From Corinectria fuckeliana (taxonomy: Eukaryota > Ascomycota > Sordariomycetes > Hypocreales > Nectriaceae), in contig WPDH01000141.1 of assembly GCA_019137255.1 (NCBI GenBank), positions 62,001-126,000 on the forward strand: a stretch of 64,000 nt of DNA, in the 5' to 3' direction. The notes beneath the pieces are model-generated. The model was not told the DNA's origin. It saw only the letters and a program-made list of their open reading frames with translations, and did not search any database. Shown piece by piece: positions 9,239-20,900 of this stretch. Within the stretch, counting starts at the first letter, position 1. Each line of letters begins with the position of its first letter. The position numbers and the translations under genes were made by a program.

Positions 9239-11583
9239 GAATACACAGCTCCAGTATTCAAGTCGTGCTCACATCAAGCCTCGACCTTACAGACTTACAC
9301 CAACAAGCTCGATCAGATAATCTCATCACCGTAACCATAGATGGCCCCATATTTTTTTTACCTTAGTTTTTTCCTGAATCTAGTGATTCGGCCATGCGCT
9401 TCTGGACTTTGGAGCCATTCCAAGCCGTCCTAGTCCAGAATAGTAGTCCAGAGTGGTCCTCCAGCACAGGGCGAGGCAGTGCCCGACGGTACATACTGGC
9501 GTGAGGTGATGACGTCGTGACGCCGATGGCGCGGGAAGAAGACATTCCACCCCAGCAAGGCCAGCTCTGGTTGTCTTGAACGGAAGCTAGCATGTCTAAC
9601 TAGCTTGAGGCATATCCAGGGCATTGGATCGATAGCTCGCCTTGGCCTCAACCACCCGCACCCGGTTCCGCGCTAACACGGTAGATCGAGAGGGCTCGGC
9701 TTGAGGCGTTCCGAGACGCTAAGAAGTTGAACGCGGGGGAATCAAAGCCGATCAACAACCAACAAGCTCAATGGAGCCTTGCTGACTACCCGTCTCGGGA
9801 TCTCAACTGCCCGTGAAAATAGTTCCGCCAAGTTCTGCAGCCGGGGATCGATCTGCCGTCATTGCGAGAGCTTGCGAGAGCTTGCGAGGAGCCTCAAGAG
9901 AGTATCCCTCAAGAGAGGATCTCTAATGCAATGCGACCGGGGCCCTGACAAATTCACTCGATCAACATCGGGCAAAGGCCATCCGAAGCACCCGCTCTTG
10001 TTCACTGGTCAGCCGTCATTTCCAGCTGTGAGACGGTCCTCAACGCCTCCATAACGCCCCCATTCGAGGTCCAAGGTTTATACAACACGTGCCCGTCCAG
10101 CTAGGCACAGCGCCGGCATGTTGTCTTCCGTGATTGTGATTGACAAATACCAAAGCTCCTGATCCACCGAATTTGCTCTGAGATCCAGGCTTAGAGTCGA
10201 GTTCGTGGAAGACCTCACTCGGCAAAAGTGGTTGCCGTCTTGCTGCCAAGTGAAGCCAGCAGTGCCTTGTTGGCGTCGGTCATCTTGCCTGGGGAGCCAG
10301 GGAGCTTTCCCATGCCACAGCCGTGCCGCCGATCCGCATGTCCTTCTGTTTGGGTTGATGTGAGGCGAAAGGGCGGCTGATGGCGTTTTGCCCTTAGCAA
10401 GCCCGTTGATGGCCCGTTGAGAGGCCCCGTCCAGCGCAGAGCAATGGTTGTAAGCGCATTTCAACATGCATCATGTCATCCAATTCGTTTCTGACGCAAG
10501 CCCCAAGGCTCAAAGAACTTGTGGCTCGGAGCTTGGAGCTAGAGCCTGTGGCCATGATGAGGGAGGATGGCGAATGACCCAAGAAACCAAGTTTCTTCTC
10601 AGTTTGCAGTTCTGGGCCCAGGCTGGATCCTGGGGTCCAGGATCATAACAGCCCACGCGAGTCTACCCCGTAGCTCCGGCTCCGTCTGAAGAGGGTCAAA
10701 CTCAGGAGGGAGAGCGGTCATGTCTCGGAGCGGCGATTTCCGTGCTGGTTCCTTGTTTCAATGGCACTAGATTAATGTGGGATAATGTCCACAACAGTTC
10801 AAGCTCTGGGGAGTTTAACCTGTGCCTGCATGCTCATTTGCCGTCACCGTAATTCACCCATCCCCTTGCAGACTTGCACGCTCCCCTGAATCTTGATTCA
10901 GATCTAGATCTTGTTGTCTTGTAAACAAAGCCGATGTTGAAACGAGGACAAGCGTGGACACCTCTGTTGGTTGTTATTGCACGAGTAAGCGCAACAACAC
11001 TCCGATAATCCAGTTGGATCATCTGCACCATTTCCAGTGCTCCTAGACACTTGCAAACACTCGTCGTAGCCGGCTGAGGGCACTTGACCCCTAGCCAGCG
11101 AAAACAAGAGCGGCATTGGGTGCTGCAATTCCGATTGATCTCTAGGGTAGCGCTTGCTCCTATTCCCCCTGATGTTCACTTGATCCCTTTCCGGGACTGG
11201 CTGGCGCCTGGAGACTGATATTCACCTTCAGACCACCCTGTCCGAACGATAGTCGCGATCAATGCGGAGGGGGACTCAATTGAAAGCCTTGTGAATCAGC
11301 CCAAGAATTTTCGTGTTTTCATTGCTCGGTGGCGCTGGTAGGCGACCTGCCCATGATGCGTAACTGTTCGTAGTCGCAGGTAGTTGTGAGAGCTACTGAA
11401 GTAAGGTGAAGGAGAAACATGTGGCACCGGCGGGGAATGCGATGCTCCACTTTGATGAGAGACGAAATAATCGCCTTCGGCATCTCAACCCCACCACCGT
11501 AAACTCGTCAACGCGTCGCATCCTCTCAAGACCAGCGGCCCTACGACTGCCAGATCCCCTAATATCCACCCCCGCAAGAAACC
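9239..11583. other. 2.3 kb intergenic region, no gene seen
   Basis: Apart from the promoters at both ends, I find no frame with convincing codon structure, splice pattern or family motif. Near 9865-9893 a short unit (GAGAGCTTGC) occurs about three times in tandem, followed by repeated CTCAAGAGAG words. The stretch 10.0-11.3 kb reads as unique, moderately GC-balanced sequence; a decayed element cannot be excluded but nothing identifies one. Confidence 0.4.
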
Positions 11584-12376
11584 ATGGACATCGATGATAT
11601 CCTCCGACAAGTCGACCCGGCCACTCACGCCGTCCCCGCCGAGACACGCGATCTCCAGGATCTGACGCGTCTCTGGGTCGCGGAACGCTCAGCACCTGAG
11701 CTTTTGGAGTAAGTCGCACAAAGCACTGCGTCTTCCCTGGAAGCGAGTCAGACTAATTTCTCTCTCCCGTGCAGGTGGCCTTCGGACGGGCTGATTGAGC
11801 GCGTCAATGAGCGGATCAAGTCCCAGATCGAAAAGGTCGAGGAGATGACGGGCGACATGGATCCCAAGACCAACTTTGCCCTCATCGTCATTCAGACGGA
11901 GCTCGAGCGTTACAAGTTCCTTGTCAGGAGCTATCTCAGGGCGCGAATTTCAAAGGTCAGCTAACGATCTGGCCCGCAGCTAGTAAAGTGTCCATTGATC
12001 TCATACGTGTGCGCAGGTTGACAAGCACGCGCTTCACTATCTGTCCAGCCAAGAGCTCAGAGGCCGGCTCTCCCCTACTGAAGCGGCCTATGCCACGAGA
12101 CACCAAGCTCTCCTGCACAACCACTACCTCTCTTCGTTCCTCTCGTCGTTCCCTCAGGAGCTGCAGAACCTCAACGACACCGGGGGCAACGCCAGCATGA
12201 TCGACTCGCCCGACCTGGACACTGCCGTCTTCATCCGCCTGCTGCGTGACCGAGACGTTCACGGCATGGGCACAGACAACGACATCACCCTTCCCTCGAG
12301 GAACGGCGACATTCTCATCCTCCGGTGGTCGAGTGCGAAGTCCCTCGTGGACGAAGGGGATGCTGAGCTCGTGTAA
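11584..12376 (+). CDS. SLD5: GINS complex subunit SLD5
   Basis: Three exons, 11584-11708, 11775-11955 and 12017-12376, encode 221 residues, the normal size of Sld5. The N-terminus MDIDDILRQVD is followed by the GINS helical A-domain (LTRLWVAERSAPELLEWP, IERVNERIKSQIE, LIVIQTELERYKFLVRSYLR). The C-terminal part HALHYLSSQELRGRLSPTE leads to the B-domain near the end. SLD5 with Psf1-3 forms GINS, part of the CMG replicative helicase at nuclear forks. Both introns have clean GT/CAG borders; the first has a GACTAAT branch site. Using the earlier CAG within intron 2 would introduce an immediate stop, supporting the chosen acceptor. Confidence 0.92.
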
Positions 12377-12984
12377 ATGGTCTCAGCCTAGCCTCAGAAA
12401 CGATCTGAGGATCCGTCCATCTCGACTTGTCCAGTGTGGACAGCGACTCGACCAATGCAAGCCCACCCTCTTAACGTGGCGTCAAGTTGCCGCGGCCTTT
12501 GTGGGAAGAGGTGCCAGCTCCTCTAATATAGCCTCTCAGTTCAGCCAGGCGAGGCCAGCCACGCACGTCTCCGTAGCACGGGAATACCCTGTCTCCATCC
12601 TGTTCAATCTCAACCAAAACAGCAGTTCAACGGATCAGAGCGCAAAGTCTACAGTCTAAGACTCAATCTTTTGTTAAAACTATGGCTTGGTCGATGCAAA
12701 CCCTCCGCAGCTAATGGGGTTTCCCGATTAGGAAACCAATCTCAAGTTGGCCTCGAGGCACTATTCCAACTTCGGACTTAGGACTCACGACGTCTACCAC
12801 GGAGATAGCGTCTCGCGACACTCGCGACAACCTCTGTCATACCGCATAGTGGTCAACATTATGGGAGACGCAGGGTATAAATCGTGGCGGGTGTTCTCAG
12901 TATGGCTCAGCATTCTCAGACAACCACCGCTACTTCCTTTCCACTATCAACCACTCGACTATCAAGAACATCATCACCACCACC
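12377..12984. promoter_or_regulatory. SLD5 3' flank and SDR promoter with TATA box
   Basis: The intergenic stretch between SLD5 and the short-chain dehydrogenase. TATAAAT at 12876-12882 lies about 105 bases before the ATG at 12985 and follows GCAGGG, a good TATA position. The leader contains CAACCAC and CACCACCACC tracts. No further gene. Confidence 0.5.
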
Positions 12985-13729
12985 ATGTCTGCTCCAAGAG
13001 TCACCCCCGAAACCACCGTTGTCCTCGTTACAGGCGCCAACCAGGGCATCGGCCTCGAGATAGTCAAAAAGCTCACAGCCGAGCACCCAAACTACCACCT
13101 CATCCTCTCCGGCCGCCGCCCCGACGCCGTCAAGGAAGCCGCCGCTCCCTTCCAAGCCAAGGGCCTGCGTGTCTCAACTCTCACTCTGGACATCACTTCC
13201 GACGAGAGCATCCAGGCCGCCGTCCAAAGCGTCGACGCCGACTTCGGCCGCCTCGACGTCCTCGTCAACAACAGCGCCATCTCGGGCTTCGACATGCACC
13301 CGGTTCGCGCGCGAATGCAGGCCGTCTTCAGCACAAACGTCATCGGCACCGCCCTCGTCACCGACGCCTTCGTCCCGCTCCTCGCCCGGTCCGCCGGCAC
13401 CCGTCGCGTCGTCTTCGTCTCCTCCACCCTCAAGGCCTGGCCCTCAAGGCCGACGCCAGCCTCGGGCGGACAACTTTGGCGCCTACACACACAGCAAAGC
13501 CGCCCTCAACATGCTCGCGCTGCACTACGCCACCGAGCACGAGAGCGATGCTCGCTGGAAGTTCAACATTGCCGATCCGGCCTACTACTGCGGGACGAAG
13601 CTGAATGGCTTCCAGGGGACGTCGGATCCCGAGCTAGGAGCTATCAGCGCGTGCCGCTTAGCAACAATCGGCGCAGACGGCGAGACGGGCACGTTCACCA
13701 ATGACACCGGAGCCACTGTCCCATTCTGA
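12985..13729 (+). pseudogene. short-chain dehydrogenase/reductase gene broken by two frameshifts
   Basis: Classical SDR with an N-terminal Rossmann motif VTGANQGIGLEIVKKL, LDVLVNNSAI and FVSSTL in the first frame. The active-site motif YTHSKAALNMLALHYATE (Tyr-X3-Lys) and the tail GADGETGTFTNDTGATVPF lie in another. Between them, around 13430-13475, the homologous segment LALKADASLG is read in the third frame. Codon phase slips by -1 at about 13430 and again at about 13470. No intron fits (the only GT...AG pair is 18 bases). An imperfect direct repeat CCCTCAAGGCC, twice in 25 bases, sits exactly at the first slip and suggests replication slippage. It may be a recent pseudogene or an assembly error. 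Related genes encode cytosolic NADPH-dependent carbonyl reductases of about 250 residues; the substrate cannot be told. Confidence 0.75.
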
Positions 13730-14103
13730 AAGTGTTTGAAAAAGGTTCCCTCCAGTCACGAAGAAGGATGAAAGCATACGTATTTAAGAAAAAAAAAAAA
13801 GTTTGACATGTATAAACGATTGTAGCTATGTAGCTATGTTTGGTATATATAATCATCATCTCGCTGTGAACAATCCGCTGCAAATGCCATATGCTCGCCG
13901 GAAATTCGAAAGCAACGGATGGCGTAGCAAAAACCCCAGAACGCCCACCGCCGGCGCGGCCAATTCATGTCCTATTCCAGCCAATCCCTTCTTTTGTTCC
14001 TGTGGTCTGTATCCATCTAAAAATGACGTCCTGTGTGCGATCCTTCAATCCATAAAATCATGCATAGAAACCATGTCGTTGCGGCGGAAAAGTTGTCCCG
14101 CAC
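13730..14103. other. convergent 3' region
   Basis: Shared 3' flank between the SDR locus (+) and the large conserved protein (-). It contains an A12 run at 13789-13800 and TA-rich sequence. No gene is required here, though an alternative last exon of the minus gene is conceivable (see findings). Confidence 0.4.
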
Positions 14104-17100
14104 TTACTGCTCGCTGTAGGAAGTGCCAGGACGGCTGCCCCAGCTGTTCTCCTGCTCACGGCGGAGTGCGCGCCACCGATAAGGCACAAGGGCGTTGCGG
14201 AGGCCGACTTCGTGCATCCGCTGCTCGCGAAGGCCGATCCAGCCAGCTGAGGGGTGGCGGCGGTGAGGAAAGGGGCGGCCAATGCCGATGGCGCTCTTGG
14301 GCGGGGCGTCTATGGGAGAAGTTTCCTGGCTGTTGAAGGGCTGCGTGTCGATCTCGAGGGTCAGGGCCGTCGAGTAGCGGCGTTCGGGGAGGGTATTGGT
14401 ACGAGGGCGGGTCAGGGGCAGGTCGTGGCGGTCGAAGCGAGGGGGCTCGTGGAATTCCTCAAACGAAGGGTGGATGGGGAAGCGATCTGCATGGGTGAGG
14501 AGCTTCTCCATGGGGACAGAGTGCGAATGTGATATGACTGGTCTCTCTTCAGCTAAGAGGAGGTCCTTGTCGATGGCGTCTTCATCCTCTACGTCGTCCT
14601 CTTCAGGAACAGGTGCAAGCATGGGGGAAGAGGTCAGGCTAAGAATGCCACCTGGTCGATATTCCAGCTCCTCGGGGATTGTATCTGTTGGCGATGTGGG
14701 CTGAGACTCCACCTCCTCCGCGATCACAGACTTGGTGTGCTCCTCGGGGGGAATGGCAGAGTCCTTAGGCTCTTGTTGTCTGGGTTCTGTCTCTCTAGGC
14801 TGCTCCTCCATGGAAATGCCAGAGTCGCTGGATGCACGAACGGTCTCGAGCCGAAGGGTCTCGGCAACGGGTAGTGCAGGCTCTTCGGAGATCTCAACGA
14901 CCTCCTTAGCGGATGCATCAACTGGGAGCTGTTGCTCCTTGGGCTTCTCAGCCTCAACGACGGCCTCATCGTCCTTCGCACCAGTGTGGGGGTGGTGCTC
15001 GTGAGGCGGCTCGGGGAAGCCATCCAGGATAACGTTCTCCTTGAGCTCCTCAACCGTGTCCAACTCAGGGGAGGCCTCACGCTCGGCGTTGACAAGAGGC
15101 GCGACCTCAGAGGTCTCCTTCGTTGTCTCAGCTACGCGCTCTTCAGCCTCAATGCTCGGCTCGGCCTTCACTTCAGGCTTGATCTCAGCTTGAGCATCGT
15201 CCACAGCCTCCTTGGACTGCTCGACTGTCTCCTGCAGAGTTGTCTCTTGGGCTACAAGAGGCACAAGGGTATTTCCTTGAGGCTCGTTGGTCGCCTCTTC
15301 GGCGACGGAGGCTGGCTTCTCCACGGGTTCAACCTCCTCCAGAATGGCGGATGAAGAAGTGCTGGCGCCGGCAGTCATCTCAGACTTGGAGTTGGCCTTG
15401 ACCTCCTCGAGCACCAAGGCAGGAGTGGTGAGCCGACCCTGGGGGGCATCAGTAGCCTCAACAGTCTCCCATTGTTCTTCATGAGAGCTCTCGCTCTTCT
15501 TGACAGCCGTAAAAATGGCCAAGTCCACGGGAGTGATGCCCTTGGCAGTAGTCTCCGTCTTAGTCTCAGCCTTGACAGGCTCAATCACGGGAACTGAAAC
15601 GCTGGCTGGCCTTACCACCGATTCTTCGGGTTTAGTCTCCTCGACAGTAGCCAGGGCGACGGGCTCCTTAGGATGCTCGGCAGCTAGTTCTTCAAACTTC
15701 TTGGCAGCTTCAACCGCAGCGGGGCTCTTGAGTTTCTCTTCCTTCTGTGGCGTAACAGGAGGTGTCAGCTTAGCCGTCTGGCTGAGGTCCGAATCTTGGT
15801 TTCCAGACAGATCGGGCATGCGAGTGTCCAAGGAGCGTCGCGTGGCGCGCCTCTCAGGAGTCTCGGGCAGTCGCTGCTCTTTGACGAGCTGGACCGGCTC
15901 ATCTTCCGGGTACCGATGGAACTCCGTCACCCCGCGGGCAATGGCGTCGGCGTCATTCTGCTCCTCGTAGATGATTCTGTTGCCGTCGTCGACGATGCGC
16001 AGACCCTCGTTGGACTGATCGTGAGGCATGGCCCGGTAGGACGGGGGGGTGACGACTATGTTATCACGCGGGCTGAGGCTATCAGTATCCACCAAGCTCG
16101 GGGTAGACGGGGGCTCGGACAGGTTCTCGTCGTCGGCGATGAAGTCAGCCATGTAGCCGTACTTCTTGGCCATTTCAACTCCAGATGGGACACGTTGGAG
16201 GTCAGCCGGAGGGAGGCTTGCGGGGGACGAAGGCGCCAAAGACGGCTCCCTGAGTTTTTGTTTCGCCGACTTCTTAGAAAGGCTGTGGTCAGATCGATGG
16301 CTACCGACGGACTCGTTGAGGGACCGCTCCGAACCGGGCCGAGTGCTTCGGATGCTATCTCTCGGATGGTCTTTGGGAGGCTCTCTCGGGCCAGCCGGGC
16401 CAGCCGACGCACCACTGGCGCGCATTTTTAGGTTGGGTAGGAAGTCGGTGCAGTCGATGGCGCAAGTATCCTTACACAACATAGTGATGTCGGCACGGAT
16501 ACGTTCCTTCAGCTTCGACTCAAGAGCTTTCCTCTCCAAGTCGGGATAGGTGTACTTCTCATAGCGCACGCTATCATCGCCGCCGGCCCCGTCAAGAAAG
16601 CCGTCGAAAATGAGATGTCCACGCTTGTGGGCAGTCATGATGGCTAGAGCATCCTCGTGACCTTCGAGGACATTGCTAATGCCGGATTGGAGGCGCTCCA
16701 TGATGGCTTCTACGGTCTGGCGAAAGTACGTGACGGATGAGTCAAGGCGGATGGTCAACGGCTCGTGAACGGACCAGTCCTTGCCGCGCAACTCGCGGAT
16801 GCGCAGGGTGAGGTCATCCATGGACCGGAGTGACTTGTCAGACATGTCACGGGCCTTTTCGATCTTGGCCTTGACGCCGTTGGCGAACTCGTCAAAGTCG
16901 CGGCCGTTTGGATCGTTGAAAAGGACCTTGCTGGTCTGGATGCGGTGGGAGAAGTAGTTGTAGTCGGGTCCAAGGTTGTTTCTCACCTTGACCATGACGT
17001 CGACGGCACCATCCTCGACGTGCTGGCAGCCGCCGCTGCCCTCGAAGCCATTGCAAGTGCGGTGACGCTTGTCAAACTTGCGCTTCCAGGAGTCGATGGG

Positions 17101-17982
17101 GTCGGTGACGAGGTTGGTAAGGCGGGTGGTGAGCTCCTCGCCGAGCAGCAGGGTCAGTGGCGTGGTTTGCCGACTGTCAATCTTGATGGAGGCGTTGCGG
17201 TTCTCCGGGTAGCGGGTAGCACATCGACTGCGGAGGAACAGCTCAATGGTGTAGCCGGGGACTAGCTCGAAGGATTGGTTGGTGTGGAGGAAGCGGGATC
17301 GCGGGATGCAGCTAGTGGGCTGCGGCCGGCCGGTGCAGGGCCGGACCGTCTCGGACTCGTGGTTGACGGGCTCGGCCTCGGGCAACTCGGCCCATCGGAA
17401 GCCCGGGTCGTGGCGGACAAGGAAGAGGCCGATGATGCGGTCGGTAGCGGCCACGACCTCGCGGGCGTCGTCGGCGGTCAGGGGGTACTCCTGGAAGGAG
17501 CGCAGAGACTTTTCTGCCAGGGTCAGACCCTCGCGCTCGACACGATAGGTAATGCGGTAGCGAAGCGGCTTGACATCGCGATGGGGCTTGCGCAGGGGGT
17601 CTAGAGCGGAGCAGTCGTGGCGTGAGATAAGCTCGGCGGAACAGTGCTGCAGACGAGACATCAACGCCTGGCAAAGCTTGTCCGAGGCGACGAGCTGCGA
17701 GGAAGCTTCGTAGTCACGGACATGCTCGCGGGCGACAGAACCTTCGAACCTGACCTGGACGTGGACGCGCAGGCCGGGCTTCTTGGGCGTGGTGGGCGTC
17801 TTGGGCGTCTTGGATGAGAATGACAGCACGGACGGGATGCCTGTTGACGGCCGGATCAACTCCGAATTTCGGTTCTTTTTGCGGCCGAGCAGCGGGAAGC
17901 GGCGCTTGGTGCCGAGGGACGATGAGGGCGACGACGATGCGACCGACTGGCCGTCGGAGGTCTTGGGCCGTCCAAACGGCAT
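14104..17982 (-). CDS. large conserved fungal protein with acidic low-complexity C-terminus ('pt repeat'-like)
   Basis: A single exon of 1292 residues. The first 110 residues are basic and Ser-rich (KRRFPLLGRKKNR). Residues from about 70 to 520 look folded and conserved (VHVQVRFEGSVAREHVRDYE, FQEYPLTADDARE, DPGFRWAELPEAEP, FELVPGYTIELFLRSRCA). From about 530 to 1150 the chain is disordered and strongly acidic, dominated by Glu, Lys, Pro, Val and Thr in loose repeats such as VEETKPEESV and EEVEPVEKP. The last 100 residues become ordered and Arg-rich again (PFPHRRHPSAGWIGLREQRMHE). No signal peptide or membrane helix. I recall similar proteins annotated as pt-repeat family in moulds, with no known function. 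The terminal TAA sits within a perfect donor sequence (CA|GTAAGT), so a spliced extension is possible. Confidence 0.8.
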   Translation of the reverse strand: MPFGRPKTSDGQSVASSSPSSSLGTKRRFPLLGRKKNRNSELIRPSTGIPSVLSFSSKTPKTPTTPKKPGLRVHVQVRFEGSVAREHVRDYEASSQLVASDKLCQALMSRLQHCSAELISRHDCSALDPLRKPHRDVKPLRYRITYRVEREGLTLAEKSLRSFQEYPLTADDAREVVAATDRIIGLFLVRHDPGFRWAELPEAEPVNHESETVRPCTGRPQPTSCIPRSRFLHTNQSFELVPGYTIELFLRSRCATRYPENRNASIKIDSRQTTPLTLLLGEELTTRLTNLVTDPIDSWKRKFDKRHRTCNGFEGSGGCQHVEDGAVDVMVKVRNNLGPDYNYFSHRIQTSKVLFNDPNGRDFDEFANGVKAKIEKARDMSDKSLRSMDDLTLRIRELRGKDWSVHEPLTIRLDSSVTYFRQTVEAIMERLQSGISNVLEGHEDALAIMTAHKRGHLIFDGFLDGAGGDDSVRYEKYTYPDLERKALESKLKERIRADITMLCKDTCAIDCTDFLPNLKMRASGASAGPAGPREPPKDHPRDSIRSTRPGSERSLNESVGSHRSDHSLSKKSAKQKLREPSLAPSSPASLPPADLQRVPSGVEMAKKYGYMADFIADDENLSEPPSTPSLVDTDSLSPRDNIVVTPPSYRAMPHDQSNEGLRIVDDGNRIIYEEQNDADAIARGVTEFHRYPEDEPVQLVKEQRLPETPERRATRRSLDTRMPDLSGNQDSDLSQTAKLTPPVTPQKEEKLKSPAAVEAAKKFEELAAEHPKEPVALATVEETKPEESVVRPASVSVPVIEPVKAETKTETTAKGITPVDLAIFTAVKKSESSHEEQWETVEATDAPQGRLTTPALVLEEVKANSKSEMTAGASTSSSAILEEVEPVEKPASVAEEATNEPQGNTLVPLVAQETTLQETVEQSKEAVDDAQAEIKPEVKAEPSIEAEERVAETTKETSEVAPLVNAEREASPELDTVEELKENVILDGFPEPPHEHHPHTGAKDDEAVVEAEKPKEQQLPVDASAKEVVEISEEPALPVAETLRLETVRASSDSGISMEEQPRETEPRQQEPKDSAIPPEEHTKSVIAEEVESQPTSPTDTIPEELEYRPGGILSLTSSPMLAPVPEEDDVEDEDAIDKDLLLAEERPVISHSHSVPMEKLLTHADRFPIHPSFEEFHEPPRFDRHDLPLTRPRTNTLPERRYSTALTLEIDTQPFNSQETSPIDAPPKSAIGIGRPFPHRRHPSAGWIGLREQRMHEVGLRNALVPYRWRALRREQENSWGSRPGTSYSEQ

Positions 17983-20900
17983 ATTGGAATTTTACCTGGT
18001 AACGATTTTTTTGATACCTTATATTTGGTGAGTTGTTTCTGGGTAAATGAGTTTCCCAGGACAATCGGAAGGCGGGGAAGAAGAGGCAGAGAGCGAAGAT
18101 CCAGTCCTCAACGACACAATTGGTCCATCGAGGACAGGCGTAAGCACGAATTGGCGCGTATCGGGGGAGGTCTGGTGACTGTCACGCAAAGCAAGTCAAT
18201 TCTGCGAGAGAAGTTCGCCGGAGGTTGCCAGAGTTTCGCGTGAGAGCGTCACGCGAAAGAGATTCGGGAGTATGAGAAGAGGGAAAGAGAAAAAGAAAGA
18301 CCAGCAAGAAAAGCAAGGATTGAGAGGAGAGGCGGCCGGTGGCCGAGGCGGAGGCGGGGGGGGACGGGGGACGAGGCGAGCGAGGGATTGGAAACGCGGG
18401 AGGCGGGAGGCGGCGGGGGAACGAAGGCGGAGAGGTCAGAAATGCGGTCGGTCGGTCAGAATGGAAGTGGGCTTCGGGTCCAATGCCGTCGATTGCGTGC
18501 GGTGTATTCGTATTCCTGCGGCCTTGGGTTCCTTGGCTTTGGGTTCCCTTGGCCTCGGGTTTTCGTCCCTTGGATGCGTTGGCACCGGCTGCTAAGACTG
18601 CAACTGTTGCGGGTACTTCTGCAAGCTACTGCTGTCGACGCACAGTAGTGTCTCGGTTGGGTCGAGGCAATGGGGGCGAACCGGTTGACGCAAGAAGGGA
18701 GGTAAGCCTATAGAGAGATAGAGAGAGAGAGCGGCTCTCGATGAATAATAGCAAATCGGCGAACAGAGGAATAGTGAAGAGAGTAAAGGCAAGGGAGAAG
18801 GTGAAGGGCGAATGCCAAAGCTGGAACTTGAAGAAGTCTGGGAAACCTCGGGCGCATGAGCGAGGCGGGTCTAGAAGGTCTATAAAAGGCAGTCCGTCAA
18901 CCTTCAAGGCTCCAATTGCAAGGGCAGGTTCCCCGGGTCAAGGTCGTCCCAATTCCAGCCTCTGATACTACATATGTAAGGTATTCAGGATCATCAGTCA
19001 GCCCCCCAAGCCCAAGCCCGTTTCCCGCAGAAAGGCATCCAAAGTGGACTGTCATCATGCGTGCCGGGACGCGCCGGCGGGGCTGCCCTCGGCATCATGC
19101 CACGGCCACGGTCGGACCCATGTTCCAACTGCGAGTGCGTTTTGTCGGTTGCTCGCTCATGCTGCTTTGCGGGCTCTTCGATTTGCTGGCTGATGGACTC
19201 GCTGGCTGACACTCAATGCACATCAATGCTCTCGATGCGATGCCGCCAAGCTAATCAATCCCATCGGGTACAATTCTGGATTCTGCCTCACACCCCCCCT
19301 TCAGATTGAGAACATGACCTAGCTTAGTCTACGGGTTGGGCTGGATTTCCCTTGAGAGGTAAGGTATGGGATTACAGGGCGTCCAGCTGTATGGCCTGAT
19401 TGCCTCTTCCGTCGTCGGGCGCACGTAAAAGTACGAGTTCCATGACTGCTGTTGATTGGTATGTATACTCCGTACCTCGTCGACACAGGCCGCGGCTTGG
19501 GCCACGGAAGAAAGCACGTCAGCTAGTAATTAGATACCTCCAGTACCTACTAAGCTAGGTTAAGTTAGCTCAAGCCCGCCCAAGCTCCCCCCGCCACCTA
19601 CCTAAAAAGCCTTGCGGCTCGGCCAGCGCAACGCCAGGCCGCCGTCCAATTGCTCTTCCCGCCATTCCATCCCTAACGGTGCAGGTTGGGCCCTAAGGTT
19701 TACTCACGGGTCAGGTTCCGCTAACGGCCGTGTAGAAGTACATAACGTTACCTGACGGAGTCCTGCCTCCGTAAGGTACCTATCTAAGTGCAGTGGACCT
19801 TACCGGCGCTGTTGACGGCCTCCCCCATGTTCCATCATGGTCCGATTTGCGTCCAGGCTCAGGACACAGGTTCAGGCTCCGGCTGGAGCTCCTCCCTACT
19901 TAGCTCTCGGATGAGATGAAAGACGTCCTCAATTATGGGTGGGTCCCTTTTAATATTTTTTCCTTCAAAATATATCTCTCAGCCCATAATCACCGTGGTA
20001 GTCTTATCAAAAACATATTTCCAACCTGTGTCGTACCTCTTCATCTAAGTACGGGCTGCCCCCCCCCCCGCGCTGAAAAGAATCTGCTAACAAACTCACT
20101 CACTTGCGAATGCAATTACCCCTCGCTCGTCTCCGCTTCCGCTGCTCATGCTCGGCATCTGAATACAGTACGTACGTACGTACATGGGGAGTTAACGCAC
20201 CTATGCTGAGCAGGGAACTTTAGGGCCTGCCAAGCTGGGCCCCCTGCCATCGGGTGCGTGGCTGGAAAACCGCGCCTGCAGGAAAGAAGAACCTGCTCCA
20301 GTAGCAGACTCCAGATATGTTCCAGCGTTAAACGGGGGCTCCGTAGCTGGGCCCCGTAGCTGTACAGTAGCCTGTCTGCATCAAGCAAGACCGGGATGGA
20401 CGGACGATCGCCGGCCTGCCGCCTCACCTTTCGTACATAGTACATGGAGCCTATTCCCACAGGCGAATTCAGTCACAATTTTTTTTAGCCCACCTCCGTC
20501 CAGCCTTTTCAGAGTCCAGCCAGCCTCTTACATTTGGGTCTTTCCTATTCCTCGCGGTAGGTTTCCTCTCCCTGACGCCTCCTCTTTCCAGAGTGCTGTG
20601 GGGTCGACCAATTAGTTTGTCTGTTTTTTTTTCCCTCGGTTTTTTTTCGCTACACGCTCGCCCGGGCAGTCCGTGTCTCGGCAATGGCCCGTGGTCAGTT
20701 GAAGCAGCAGGTGGACGTCAACCAAGATCTCACACTACGTCCCAGGCCACCACAACTGGCCGACCACGGCCCCCTCCCCCCAAGAAACCCCAGGTCCCAG
20801 GGTCTGTCTGGCAGCTAGGGCCCCTACTAGCGAACCCGGAACCCATCCCGTGCTCGCACGACATTTATTCGTACATTGGTTGACATTGACCAGTTGGACA

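Noticed and set aside
18879..18888. TATA-like word CTATAAAAGG on the plus strand
   Set aside because: No gene follows within a plausible distance; it lies in the promoter region of a minus-strand gene and has the wrong orientation.
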